Shown one piece after another: positions 37,601 to 51,472 of a stretch of DNA of 64,000 nt (its first letter is position 1; each line of letters opens with the position of its first letter). The position numbers and the translations under genes are program-made. The notes beneath the pieces are model-generated. The model did no database searches, was not told where the DNA came from, and saw nothing but the letters and a program-made list of their open reading frames with translations. Source of the DNA: Rotaria sordida (lineage: Eukaryota > Rotifera > Eurotatoria > Philodinida > Philodinidae). The DNA lies in NCBI GenBank assembly GCA_905250125.1, contig CAJNOL010001065.1, positions 18,681 to 82,680 of the forward strand, written 5' to 3'.

Positions 37601-40600
37601 TTCTTACTGTACAAGTTTAATATAATCTTCATATTGTCGTTCAAACCAATCCTGATAATTATTTTTTAAATAACTTTCATCTTGTCCCATACTACCATGT
37701 GCATCAAATATAATAATACTAATATTATCATGTATAACTTGAATAAATCTAAATAAAATAAGAAAAGATAATTTTTATAGTTAAGATTTACGTGTATAGA
37801 TATACTCTGAAAATGGTACAACATATTTTTTATTTACACGTTGATCAAATAACCGATGGTTTCTATAATTTAAAAACAATAAGAAATTTTATAATTAATA
37901 TCAATATCTTACATTATTACAATAACAGGATCAGATATAATTGTGACATTCGGCTTATATTTCGGTGGTAAAATAATCATTCCATTGCCAACTATTGATA
38001 TAAAATATGAAATACATTTAATTTATAAAAAAAAGGTTTAAACATATGAAAAAGAAAAATCTATACTATTGGAAAGGATTGTTCTAATGAAAGAACTCTT
38101 CTATCCTACAATTGAGTTTATATTCTACTGACAGATCGAATCCTATGATATAGATAAACTACACACAAAAAGCTTTGTCACATTGCAGTTGGATTTTCGA
38201 AACCTGACTGCAATAATAGTTTACCAACTAATGAAAGAACTGTCCGAAGTGATTCATCATTTTTCAGTGCATATAGAAAGGATTTAAGGGTACTTCTGCA
38301 TAACCACTAAAGCTGAAATTTTTACTACTAATACTTGGAAGTATTCTCCAGAAGTAAAATTGGCTCTTTTCATTTTTTACTTCCGTACCCGGATTTACAG
38401 AATCCTGAAAGCTAAGACTCCGATTTATCTATGAGTAGGTCTTATGATCCTGAGAATATTCTAAAAGCTTCAATCAAAACGATTGCTTCCTTATTGAGTT
38501 ATTCAATATTCAAAATCTAATTACGTTGCACAAATCATCAAAGAAATTGGAAGATTTTGAATATTAACTATTTCTTAATATAAAAAAATTGTCTTGGCTA
38601 AAACTTTTATTTATTCGGTCCTATAATAAAAATCTAGCAAAACTGTCATATCTCTGAAAAGGATATCCATAAATTTGATTCGTTTTGAGACTATTCTAGT
38701 CCTAATACTGAAAATATCAGCTCAAAAAAAAAATGATGAATCATTGCAAATAATTCCTTTATAAACGGATAATTATTTGTTTCTTTTTTTCGGTCAAAAC
38801 TATATTTTGAAAGAAAAACTTCATCATCATCGTGTGACTAGAATAGAACTTACTAGTGTCAATTACAGAGAAACTTCTATTATTTATTTGTCTAAAATTA
38901 TGCGGTAATTGGTTTCAATTTCACATGAATTCTATTGACACCACAGACCCAATTCATCAGTTCAGTACGACCTCACGTGAAGGTTTTCTTGGTAGATGGT
39001 GGTGCACTTTCCATCGGAACTATTTAGCAACAGATATATTACATGAATTCCTAATGATAACGATGGATCGAACGCCAGAGAAGGATCTTTTTCTAATTAA
39101 TATATTTAATCCAAAGTGTGTCAGTATTTGATATAGTTTAAATTTTTGTAACCCAAGCTGAGTCGGATTCTGTTATCGATTACTTTTTTTCAATCCTTTT
39201 CCTCCATTCATTCCGTAGTTAGAAACTTTCGTTCTCGATATTCCGTAGTTGGAACACCATAATTATGTGATAGGATTTTTTCTTGTTTATCTTTCTTTTC
39301 TTATGCTCACAGCCTGCAAGCTTTATAGTTGACCCGACCTGACTCAATGGCTACTATTTTTTTCATGACCTAACCCAACTCGGTTCGAGTTGACCCGACC
39401 TGGACACATTTAATATGACTTGTTTTCAGATAACAACTCATTAAAGACAAAAGTTATAATCATTAATCTCCTTTCATATTCTTCAGGCGTTTATGATTTT
39501 TCAAAAACAAAAAAACAAAATCTTTCTATTAGTTCAATGAAAAACAACAAAATACAATAGAAAATTCTATCTGTTTTATTCTAAGCGAAACTACTAATTT
39601 TTACCTGTATTTTTTTCATCTAATGGTACTGTAAAATAATCAATATAAGGCATTAATCGATTATTTGCCCATTTTCCAAATAGTTCATTATCATTAATAA
39701 ATGCTTTAAAAATAACAAATTTCGATTAAATAAAAAAAAAAAGAAGGATCATTTTGTTTACCAAGTTTTTTATTTCGATTATATAATGTTGAATAAGGAA
39801 TTGATGGTCCAAAACATTCAAGTATATAATAAGTTCCATTACCAAGACTAAATTGAGCATTTACATAACCACATGATTCATTATATGATAGACATTCAAT
39901 TTCAGATTTTGAATTTGAATAAGTCCATCTATTTTTAAATGAAATTAAATTTTTAAAAATAAAAGAAAAAAAAAAAACCAACAAATTGATTTCTACCGAT
40001 AAAATTGTTTTCCTAATGAATCATTGTGACGTGATCCAGTAAAATAAACTTGACCCAAATTATCAACATGAATTATTTCATCTGCATTTATTTCTTCTGG
40101 TAATTTTGCATCTATTTGTGGATACTAAAAAAAATAGTTTATTATTTTCTATTTCTTTTTCTTATTAATATAAATTATATATACTGTTTGATTAAAATGT
40201 ATTCGTACAACACGTGGAAAAGCTTTTTGTATTGATTTACTACTATGTAATGGATCAAAACGTATTATATAAGCATATGTACCATATGATGAAAAATATG
40301 GTTTAAGAAAACGTGATAATAAAAAAGATTTTCTTGTTTCTTCAATGAATTTTGATTTTAATTTTACTTTATCATTTGAAATTTCATATAATTGAATTAC
40401 ACTTGAATTTTGCATACGATTACCATAAACAATAGATAAACATGTATCACTACACCAAACAACATGATAGATGTATACATCAGATTTTTTTCTAAAAATT
40501 TGAAATCAATATTTAAAAAAAAAAACCAACGGTTAGCGCAATCTCTACGAGATAAAAATATCAAGGATGATATAGCTGCTGCTGTTGCTAATTATTAGAA

Positions 40601-42984
40601 GATTGTTTTATTCTATCTACTTTCGGACACATAATCTTCCAGAAACTCAATGAGGAAGTAGTTCATATATTATAACGAAACATGATTGATATACGATCTA
40701 TTATCATATACCGACATCTCTGGCACATTCTATGACACGGGAGGAGAGTGTTGCTAAGGTGTCTATCACGATATTTGACGGAGAGGCGGAACATTGCTGA
40801 GGCGTCTGTCACTACAAATGACGGTCTCTCATTAGCATCTGTCACAGCCTATGATGATCTATGCTTAGTGTCTGTTGCAGCCTGTGACAGTCTCTTACTA
40901 TCATCTGTCACGGTATGTGATCGTCTATGCCTAGTGTCCATCAAGATCTGTGATGATCTATACCTAGCATCTGCCACTGTCTATGACTAGCACCTGTCAC
41001 AGTCTGTAAGGAGGGAAACGGATTTAAACTTTTACCCCTATGCTTCAATACTCCTTTTAGATTGTGTTTTATACAAGGAAGAACAAACTGATTTCATTGA
41101 TTTCTAATGATCTATCATGATTTCCGATAACTTTTAACTACTTTCAGTCATGATTCGTATTCTTAAGGTCTTATAATGTTTTTTTTGATGGTTTCTATAC
41201 TAGAAATCAATTTGTTTCCCTTTAGTTTTACAAAAAGAATCTTACAATTTTCCATATTCGATGGGTCGTGGTACACAAATAACTTTTCCTGACTTAATAT
41301 CAAAAATACAAACATCAAGTAATGGAAGTAGATCACCATATTTTGGATATGGTATAGAATATTGATCATCATTTTCCCATGTTAAATCATATTTTAAATA
41401 ATGAATTTTTGGTAATTTTGTTAGATTTATTTTAATAAAAGCTAAATAATGATCATTTGGTGACCAAAATAAAAGAATATTTTGATTGAAAATTTCATCT
41501 AAGAAAAAAAAAATATATGTATAAGAATCTTTTTAATAACACGTATTTTTATTTTGGAATATAGTTTAAGAGTAAATGTATCTTTCCAATCAAATCGTTT
41601 TTCAAATAATTGATAATAAAATCAGAATATTTTACACTCGATGACAAGTTATTAATCCAAAAATGTTCTCACTTTTTACATTTTAGTAAAATGACTTTGG
41701 TGAAATTGTTTTATAAATCATATGAGTTCAAATCGAAAAATTGATTCATAAATAGAATGTTTATTTTATATGTACAGTTTACGAATATTAAGCGAAAAAC
41801 AACTCTTTGTTTCTTTCTCAGTCCTTTTGATTCATCGACAAAAATAAATAAGAAAATTTTCTTTTTTAAGAATAATAATCTTTTGAATATGAGTTTCGAT
41901 TCCGTAATCTTACATTCATAAATCCATTCAACAAGACCATTATGAATAGTATCTCGATTTCCATCGGTTGTTACTCTGTAACTTGTTTTCTGAGTTATAT
42001 CATATACATAAACATCAAAATTATAAATAAAAGCCTAAAAAAAAGACTTTTAGTTTTTGATATTATAAGATAAAAGAAAAGGAATCGCTCACAAATAAAT
42101 GATCTGAATGAGAATATAAAACAGCTGATAAAGATATTTTTTGATCATCAGGATATGTTATTGGTGCAATTATTTTCGATTTTTCATAAAGTTCATATTG
42201 ATATTCAGTATAATATGGACGAATCTAATTTAAAAAAAAAACAAAGATAATATGTACAAGCATTTTTTTAGAATTTAATATTTAATTTCTTTACTTTTTC
42301 TTTTCTAATAGGTATAAGAATATATTTTGTTGATGGTGAAACAATTCCATAACCAATATTTTCTTGTTGTATAATATCTCTTTTAAATAATAATTCTTCT
42401 TTCAGTGTATCACAATTATAAATCCATATAGAATCGTTTGTATCGAAATATGAAAAATATTTATCAGATATCCATGTACCATTCCAACTATTTCATAAAA
42501 TCAAAAAAATGAAATAAAATCAAAAGAAAAAACAATAACTAACGGTCTAGGTACTTTTATATTAAGTATATCTTGTTCACTAATTATAAGAAGTTCATTA
42601 TGAGTTGTTGTTCGTTCTTAAATGAAATAACTAATTTAGAATATGTATTAATAACAAAAAAACAAAAATATATTTCTCTTACGAATGGTTGTAAGAAGAA
42701 TTGCTGCAGCAATAAATAGACAAATAATTGTAATAACAATAAATGCAATACCTAAACCTTTCCAATTTTGTTTTTTACTTGTGCCACCTACTAATTCCTA
42801 TAAAAGAAAATTTATCAATATATTAATTTTTATTAATCGAAATAATAAAAAAATAGTTTTATTGTTTTTTTTTATTCTAATTTGTTCATAAAAAATATCT
42901 CACCACACAAAAAGAACAAAATCCTAAGAAACTTTTTTCTGGTTCTTCTTCATCCCTAAGTGAGTGTCGTTGTGATGAAACCAT
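34629..42984 (-). CDS. DPP6/10: DPP6/DPP10-type inactive dipeptidyl peptidase, probable Kv4 channel accessory subunit
   Basis: There are 20 exons: 42984-42904, 42797-42683, 42616-42544, 42487-42295, 42224-42093, 42034-41914, 41498-41246, 40491-40185, 40124-39997, 39928-39762, 39703-39605, 37991-37913, 37862-37806, 37748-37608, 37544-37475, 35300-35192, 35138-35089, 35025-34968, 34910-34837 and 34775-34629; 817 aa. It is a type II membrane protein: short cytosolic tail, then ELVGGTSKKQNWKG and a membrane helix (about 41-65), as in DPP10 (PPQRNWKGIAIALLV). The beta-propeller includes EWIYEYEIF and LLFWSPNDHYLAF. In the alpha/beta-hydrolase domain Asp744 (HGTADEVVHF) and His777 (YPDADDH) remain, but the nucleophile position reads NAKFG where DPP4 has GWSYGG, so the serine is replaced by Lys666. 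It should have no protease activity. DPP6/10 proteins instead bind Kv4 channels and speed their gating. Introns 7 and 15 carry dispersed repeats. Confidence 0.93.
35301..37474. other. intron 15 of the DPP6/10-like gene
   Basis: A 2.2-kb intron holding dispersed repeat copy B (36731-37020). The remainder is unassigned. The open frame at 36961-37179 (-) overlaps the repeat and is not considered a gene. Confidence 0.65.
36731..37020 (+). repeat. dispersed repeat family, copy B
   Basis: Starts ACACGATCTAAAAGCAGTGT and ends GGAATAGCGCTAACAG. Interior landmarks shared with other copies are TTGATATACGATC, ATCAATAACGTTTCGTTATA, AAACTACTTCT, GTAGATAGAATAAAACAATC and ATCGTGTTTCAC. About 290 bp, on the strand opposite the host gene. 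Confidence 0.8.
37992..39604. other. intron 11 of the DPP6/10-like gene
   Basis: A 1.6-kb intron. It contains a short GC-richer patch at about 39320-39405 where GTTGACCCGACCT occurs twice about 50 bp apart, and ATTCCGTAGTT twice near 39210-39250. An open frame of 91 codons at 38856-39131 (+) lacks any recognisable domain. Confidence 0.55.
40531..41068 (-). repeat. dispersed repeat family, copy D, expanded by a minisatellite
   Basis: On the minus strand it begins ACACAATCTAAAAGGAGTAT and ends AGAGATTGCGCTAACC. It shares AGATAGAATAAAACAATCTTC and TTGATATACGATC-type blocks (inverted) with copies B and C. It is nearly twice the length of copy B because of the tandem array at 40757-41010. Confidence 0.8.
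40757..41010 (+). repeat. 33-bp minisatellite inside repeat copy D
   Basis: Unit boundaries at 40800, 40833, 40866, 40899, 40932 and 40965 are exactly 33 bp apart, followed by a shortened unit at 40988. Each unit has the form TAGYRTCTGTCAC...TGTGAYGRTCTATG. Because 33 is 11 codons, one plus-strand frame stays open (40748-40990), but the product is a simple repeat and is not called a gene. Confidence 0.88.
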
Positions 42985-45900
42985 GGATTGTTTTATTAGA
43001 GGAAAATTAATAATGAAATAAATTGATTATATTTCTAATATTCATAGAAATTATTCGACAATAAGGAAAAAAAAAAAGGATATCTCAAAATCTGTTTTTT
43101 TTTTCTTTTACTAAGACAAGAAATAATTTTTTCTGCTTGTCTAATATTATTTCTATTTAGGATCTCATTATGATGATATCATTAATGAAGTGTTGAATGA
43201 CATTGAAGATAAATCAACTTCTGCTTGGCATACACTAGATTCTTGATCTATATTAAACGAACGATAATTCTAACAGTTACCATCATCACCAGATCTTTAT
43301 TAGATATTAAATAAATAAATCATCTAATATAAACAAGCGTATGTTCATGAGAGAAAAATTATATAGAATTATAACTCACTTTTAAGTGAATTTTGCTAGT
43401 CATTTATTGATAAAAAATAAAAAATAATTAAATTTTTTCTTTTTCAAAATTGAATTATACATCTTCTTAGTCGTTGTTATCGATATAGAACAACGATAAT
43501 GAATATGATCGAAAAAAAAACCCAGTAGCTGAAATGTATTTAAAGACATCTATCTCATCTTAGACAAGTATAATCCTGTCTATTTTTTTTTGTCTCTCGT
43601 TTCTCAGATTCTCTTTCTTTTCTTCAATATAGTTTTCGGTTTCTTTATTACACAAATATACATATATGGAGATTGTTGGTACTCTGTAATATATTACATT
43701 AATGATAGTGAGAACAACTAATAATGATTAAAAATGAACTAAATTCTCTACTTAACTTGATGAGTAGTTAATTGTCAGTTGATGACGACTGTTAACTATG
43801 GAATCAGAAAAAAATAACGTATGAAAAATAATATCAAGAAAAGACGTCTTTTCTCTATCGGCATACTAAACATATTGTCTCTGGATTTGTTAATTGATTG
43901 ATATTTCTTACATTTAATGGAGATTCATATTCTTTTTTTCTTCCTACTCTTTGATTCTTTTATGTTCGATATCATAATTAATATAAGTGAATTGTCGATT
44001 TATTAGGACTGATATCGATAGCTTTTTTTATATTTTCCGGAAAGCACAAGTATCATAATAATCAATATAAAAAAGAAAAAAACGACTATAGACTATCGAC
44101 AATAAAAGAAAAATCAAATAAATATTACATTTATTGTATAAATACTTGAAAAATTTAATGGATCTGTTCAATGTCAAAAGCAAGAATAGACTTGTTATTA
44201 ATATATATGGTTTTAATAAATGATAATTAAATTAAATGAAAATAGAACATAATTTCATTAAGATTCAACAAATTAATGTACATACAATAGAAAATATTGT
44301 TATTGAATAATTGTCAAAAATGTTTTTGAAATAATATTGAAATTCATTCTGATTTAATAGCCAGAAAAAAAATCATTTAAATTATATTATTTCTAGTCTT
44401 CTTTGAAGGTTACATACAAATATGTTAAATTTATCTGTGTATATTTAATTGAATCATATTGATTAATATTATAAAATGTAGGAATGATTATTTACTTTTT
44501 CTTTTCAAAAGATTGATATAATTTAAATTTGTTTTTTTCCTTTTACTATAGGACAAAAAAAAAAACAATTCTTCTAATTGATATAGGACATTTATAGATA
44601 TAAGTTGTATCTATCTGGCTTTTTAATAGATGACACAGGCACATAAGAAAGAGATAGAATATTCAATTCATTTACTTACTCGCATAATACATGAACGCCA
44701 TGAAGAATCTCTAAACAACACGGCATTCTTACTTAAAAAGCGTTTTTTTTTCATTAAACACTAGTACATGAATTTTTTATAAAAGTTACCGACAATTTCA
44801 TGAAATAAGGGAAAAATATTATCAATACTTATAGATTTACATCAAATAATTGCACTGTTCTAAAAAAAAAAAAGAACAGAAAAAAAAGGCATGACACATT
44901 GTAGACGACATATTATTTTACTAATATTTAAATCATTAAGATAATTTATTTAAAGTTTATAAATATAGACATAAACATTTCTTGATCAATAATCCATTAC
45001 TTATGTTACTGGTTTTTTTTTCTTCCATTTTACGTTAACTTATAAGTGCATAATTAGTTAAATATTTACTTTCATGTCACAGTTCTATTGTGAACAGAAG
45101 AACATTTTGCTCTGATTCGTTTACCTACAAAATGTCTTACTTCTACCAGTTTCATTCTCATGTTGTTTGAATACAACAGTTGGAATGGCATCGTTTCAAT
45201 TTAAATTACATTGAACAGTAATAGTGTGTACTTTCAATATAAACTGATGTCGCATCCTCATTTTCTATTAGAAACAGTAACACGACATATCTTAGAAGGG
45301 TTTATTTTTGTCTGAGATCTGCATCAGAGTTAATTATAAAATGTCTGAATAAATTTTACATCAAGTTGTGTGAAGTGTTTTTTTTTCATGAATAAAAAAA
45401 AAAGGAAACACTGTCATATATCGGAAGTATGTCAATATTAGTCAAGCATCACGTATTGTGTTCTCTGTTCTAGAAGTACAAGTAGAATACTCTTACAAGT
45501 TTTGGTACTATCTTGAATATTTAATAGAATTATTTGTTAAATAATAATTTCAAAAATAAAATTTAAAACTTATCAGTATCAATAAAACTATTGGAGAATT
45601 TTATCGAGATTAAATTGTAGTTTAATATTCGAATAAATTTAAATAATAATTATTGATAACAAAAACTTTCTAGAAATATGCACATAATTACTATAGAAGG
45701 AAATTTAAAAAGAAAAATATGAATACTCAAAATAGATCATTAAAATTTAATAATTAATTATGTGATGTCGGAAGAATGTAAGAAAAAAAAAGACTTTGCA
45801 AAAATAGGATAGTTATAATTTATCAAAAATGAGTTGGATCTGTATTATGAATAGGAATATTACTTTATTTATGTTATCATCAATATAAATAATGCAAACA

Positions 45901-48499
45901 GAAAATTTTTTTGGATATATTTTTTAATAATATCACATATTGAAATGATGTTGGTCATAAGATAGAATATTAAGTAACATATCTTATTGTTATATTAGAC
46001 ATTTGTTTATTTGCTTACGATAGAAAGAAATCTTCCTTTATCGTTTATCTTATCTTTATTTTATAAATATAAAGATTGTATTTATATTTATCTTATGGAG
46101 TAAAGATATAGTAACCTCCATCGTTACGGAACATGCCATAAAGAAGGTCGGTCAGAAACAAGATCTTCTCTCTAGAATGATGACAACTCTAGATCTCTAT
46201 GTTATTCAAAAAAAAAAAACATTCAGAGCCATTATTTTTTTCGAAAACGATAATAGACGTTACGCATCCAAAGTTACCATTTTACATCATGATGATCTGG
46301 AAAATAAAAACCCAAAAAACTATTGGTTCAAACGTGAGAATTCAAACTTCATGATCGAATCTATGTGGACAGCTGATAATAGTTGGTGAATCATGAAGAT
46401 GATTATGCGATAAATTCACAGCGTGTTCTAAAAACATGCTGATATGCATTGATAGAGTTCTCGCAGTAATGGATTTTTTCGATTATCGATACTCGTAGTC
46501 TCGCATTGCATTTCGCAATCGAGTGAAACTCGAATGCCATCTAGTTTTTCTATTGAGCCATCATTTATTAACGAAGTATATGAGAACAGAAGAAATGAAA
46601 TATCTACTTGAATCAAACACATTCTGTTAGATCCTATCGAATTCGAATAATTTCAATGAAACCTTTTCGCTAATATTTTAAAAATGCTCGTAAAATTCAC
46701 TTAGAATCAAAAATTTGCGGTCAAAAAACAAAAAAGATTCGTAGCAGATATCTAGATGTTCATATGGGTTTGATCCCTATCAGTGTGAATCTGTTCGATT
46801 TGGACTGATCCTTCCTTCTTCGGATATCCTTTATCGATGTTTACTTAGCAGAGTTATAAATAAATTATAGAAGAAAATATTAATAATAAAAAATCATCAT
46901 CAAAACTCATGAATAAGAACAAAAATGCTTCATAATATTCAATTCTTGTCCTAATTATAATAAATCCTTCGATATCTTTCTTTTCTAATTTATAATTTGC
47001 AAGAAAATATCCTAATACAAACTATTTACTATATATCTATGAATATCACTAAAATCAAGTAATAATCATACAATAACATCTGCTTTAGATATATAGTACA
47101 TAGATAATTTGTATATTCTCTTTGTATATCACCATAAGATGATATACTGTATAAAGTATCAACAAAGTGCTTGTTACTTCGAATGTCAGTTATTAATATG
47201 AAGACAACTGAGAATGAAAATAACTTTGTAACTTACATTGCTTAAAAAAAAATAAGACAAACGATGTCAAGACATAACGATGCAAATAACATATTATCAC
47301 GTACTATTCTAAATTAAGGATAAGTTAGTTCATCTTATTGATTGACACTCATGTCACAAAATCCGATACACTCTAATTTACTTTAGTCAAAATGATTTGA
47401 ATATTTGTATCAATCTTTACTTAGTAGACTTCAAAAAAAAATCTATTTAAACTTGACCTGAATCTAAAGAAGCTACATTCTTATTTTGATCGACTCTTGA
47501 TATATCTAATTGAAAACACAAATGATCTAAATTTTCTTTAAATTACCTTGATTGCAACCAGTGGTGCACTCAGTTTTTGTTCTATACATACAAATTCTGT
47601 GTTCATATTTATACCATATATATATATAGTATGTGACAGTAATATTCAACTATCTCCCAAACATAACTCTTGGATTGAAATAGTTTGTAGAATACTGAAA
47701 AGATCTATGTCATATGAATGAAATAGGAAATTAAACTACGTGATTAGCTTTTCAAATAATAAATTCTTTCTGTTACTATTTTCTTTAGAAAAAAAAGAAA
47801 AAGAAAAAATAACATCCGATGCAAAAAAAATAGTCAGACAATATGTCGATCTGTATACTGTCATCGATGAGCACGTTCTGAAAAAAAAGAAATTATTCTT
47901 TCATAATTTAATAGGAAGTATTCTCTTGTTTCGAATTATATCTGATTTATTTTTGTCGTACGTTCATATTGAAAATGACGCGAGAAGAAAGAGAAATACA
48001 CGCATAATAAAATTACAATTTTCATAGAAACTCATAAGAGAAATGATTTTATGAATGACAGTTAATTTCATGCTCGTTGATTCGATTTTTATGAACTATT
48101 GAAAATGATCTTGAAAAACAATGGATAATTCGAATTGAATGATATCTTTTCGATAAATTTCATATAAAAATAGTTAAATTTATTATACGAGTATTTTCGT
48201 TTTGTTTTTTTTTTCGTACAATATTTTACTTATGCATATTTGATAGAAATAATTTATATACAGTTCGAAAGAATTTTAAAAAGTTCCTTTATTATTTTTA
48301 GACATGTTTATCGAAGATACATAGGAGTTGATATTTTATCGACTCCAAAGAGCAGACTTATTTTCTAGTTGTTTCTGTTTTTTCTCAAATCATTTAACTA
48401 ATGAATGTTAGACAAAAATTAGTTATATATAATTTGAAAGAGGAGGAAAACATTGTCTCTCAATTGATATAAAAAGAAAATTTTCTTTCAAAATATTTG

Positions 48500-48502
<3 letters not shown>

Positions 48503-48530
<28 letters not shown>
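48503..48530. repeat. A28 homopolymer
   Basis: Uninterrupted run of 28 A, with no adjoining open frame or retroelement sequence recognised that would make it a retroposed poly(A) tail. Confidence 0.85.
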
Positions 48531-51472
48531 CAATATACAATTCGACACTTTTCTGTCATCGTTTTTACATTTTATATTATGTTTCTCATGTTTTATTCAA
48601 TAACAGACTCTATATTAATCGAGCATAGACAATACTCAGTAGTATCTATTACACAAGAGATGTTTTCTTTCTATTCAACAAATTCTTATAATCAAGAACT
48701 GATATTTAATACTTAATTATGCATAACGATCTTTAGACTGTAATATATTGTTTTTTTTTTATCTTTATCGTATAATAGTTATCAATTCTAAATTATGAAT
48801 GACAAGATTTTTTTTCTCATAAAAAACAAATATTTCTAACCCATTTATCGTTTTTCCGATTATGAAAAGAATATAATGAAATAAATCAAATATTTGCTTT
48901 GATAAATGCCTAAAACATATCAAGATAATATGTCAATACATTAATATGTAATTAAATTAACTCATTAATAGTTTCATTGAAATTATGATCAAAAAATAAA
49001 ATAAAAAACAAAAGAATAAATTATCTTATAATCATATACCTGATTAATAAAAATATTCTTCTTATTTTTTATTGAAATTCTTCTCATGTTATTGATTGAT
49101 CAATAATTTTGTTTAATATTCGATAAGAATATTATATTAAATAAACTTTTAGTATTGCAAGTAGATCATTAACATTTTATTTATCGTCGTTGATATTTAA
49201 TCAATAGAGATTGAAATATAATTATACTTACTAGTAATATTAAAATGATAATCCATATGAAATATTACTCATTCGAAGATAGTAAAATAGACGTCTAATG
49301 ATTATGTATATGCTAAGAAAAAAAGACATTAGACGAGATCGTTTAAAAAAAATATATATGTATATGAATAAATAGTAATAAGATCGATAATTCGATTTTT
49401 TTTTTCGGGTAACTGTTTTTCTGCTCTACTTTTTCTTTTCTTATGTTCTATTATCGACGATGAATGACAATGATTATTATCGGAAGAAAGACCTCATCAT
49501 CATAGTCACGTACATAAACAACAAAACATATCATATTTCTTGTCTTCTTTCTGTCGATCTATCTATCTATCAATTATTTCTCATATCTATAGTACTTCTT
49601 TCTAGTCATTGAGTACTCAATAGGTCAGATGAATTTCTATCAATTATATTTTCTTATTGATTCTGCATCTCTCTTTTGTCTAACATATAATAATAAGAGC
49701 AGTAAAAAAGAACTTAAAAGTCACTAGGGAAATTCATAAGTATAAAGTACAGAAACTTTACGCATATTTATATGTTACCATAGAATAAGAAAATATTTAG
49801 AAAATCTCAGAAATATTATGCATTCATTAAATATCACTAATGATCTAAATGTGATATGTTGAAGTTTTATCATATATTTGCCTATTTGAATTAGCCATTA
49901 CTTTTTGTTTTTTATATCCTGATTATATTTACCATAATCATTTGTAATAAAACGTATATAATTTTTTTTTTGTAAACTTCTATTCATTGAATATAGGTAA
50001 TATGAGATCAGACATCGGAGAACTTAGAATAAGCGTAATATATAGAACCAAGATAACTATAGAAAAAATCTTTTGAAGAGATGACTCTAAACGCTTCGTT
50101 TATAGAAATAAGATGTAATTATAATTGTAAATGTTAATTCTTGAAAACTATCTAGAAAGAAAATATACACAGAGGGACGAATTGATTTCTCAATAGAATA
50201 TGAGATCGTCAATGTTAATTTTTCTAGCATAACGAAAATTCATTTCTATAATATTAAGTATTTGTTCTTTTTATAATATACATTCCTTTGATTGGTCAAT
50301 TCAGACATTTTTGTCTATATTCTAAAATAAAGATAATCTGCACTGAGCAGTAATATTTTATTATGAAGAGTAAATTGTAAAATACAACATATATAAGTTT
50401 TAATAAGACTGTTGACCAATGAGTTGAAACTTTCCATAAATACAGTTAATCATACAGTGAATATGGATTCGAAATTAGGGACGGATAATTTTTTTTTAAC
50501 GTAATTGAATTAAAATAGGACTTAAGCAGCTTCTCTAAAGCATTCATAATAATAATAAAAAAATGAGCAACAGGTATTATTTAATTCGTTAATATTAGGT
50601 GTTAACGAGTCAGTCATCTGCTAACACTTTAAAGTTATTGCGATGGAGAAATTGTCATTGAATATCGATTTTTTCGGTCATACCCAAGACTCTTTTGGAT
50701 AAATGCCAATGTTTTGTTTTTTTATGAAAATTGCCTAACTCATGAGAAATTGGCATCTTCCATGATTGAGTAATTTATTGTATCTGAGAACAGATCATAG
50801 ACGTGAAAAGTACGATTGTTTTACTAAAAGAATTCGTTTTTTCAATGAAAATTCATCTACAGACGATGATGATGATGAACTATATGACGAAGTAACTGAA
50901 TACATGAAGAAGAACATGAATTATTAAAAAGGTAAACATATATTATCGTGATGGAAAAAGCATTCATGTATATATTCACAATAATAACGTTTGGTATCAA
51001 CACTGCGTTCCATTTCAGTATCATCAGAAATAAGCAAACATATACTTAGTGAAATTGATTAGATTTTCGAAGCAGAAAGACACCAAGTGAATCTTGAATT
51101 ACTTGTTTTTTTGTGGAATTAAAACTGTACTATGACTGTGAAAGTATCTGCTGGATATCCATTAGCTCCAGTCAGCTACCGGCTGCAACTATTCTTGTCC
51201 AACTGCGGAAAGTCGTACTCGCTCAGGATACTAATGACTATAATGTTCGACATCTATTCACATGGTACTGTGTGCAAGCCTGAACACCACCAGCCATAGA
51301 ATGACCTTGTACAAACCAATAATGGCTATTTGTCTCGGATCACTCGTTCAATCACACACTGACTATGTTATGACATACATCGGCTCTTGTAGTTAGTTAC
51401 TGTGCATGGAGAGCACAAGAACTCTGCGCCAGATTAACTTTCTGTTTAGAGCACCCACACCTATCAACACTT

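Larger units (their letters stand above)
40492..41245. other. intron 7 of the DPP6/10-like gene
   Basis: A 754-bp intron made up mainly of dispersed repeat copy D with its internal 33-bp minisatellite. Clean splice signals flank it and the phase (2) is kept. Confidence 0.75.

Noticed and set aside
38856..39131. 91-codon plus-strand frame inside a DPP6/10-like intron
   Set aside because: No recognised domain, no signal of splicing, and it lies in the intron of a well-defined gene; chance is likeliest.
40748..40990. Open frame of 80 codons with repeated SVT.CD.L.L pattern
   Set aside because: It is the 33-bp minisatellite read in frame inside a repeat; no start context, no family.
34629..42984. 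Calling the DPP gene an active DPP4 peptidase
   Set aside because: The GWSYGG nucleophile motif is missing and the N-terminal QNWKG plus membrane segment match DPP6/DPP10.
47740..48027. 95-codon plus-strand frame
   Set aside because: Low-complexity Lys/Phe/Leu in AT-rich DNA with no domain.
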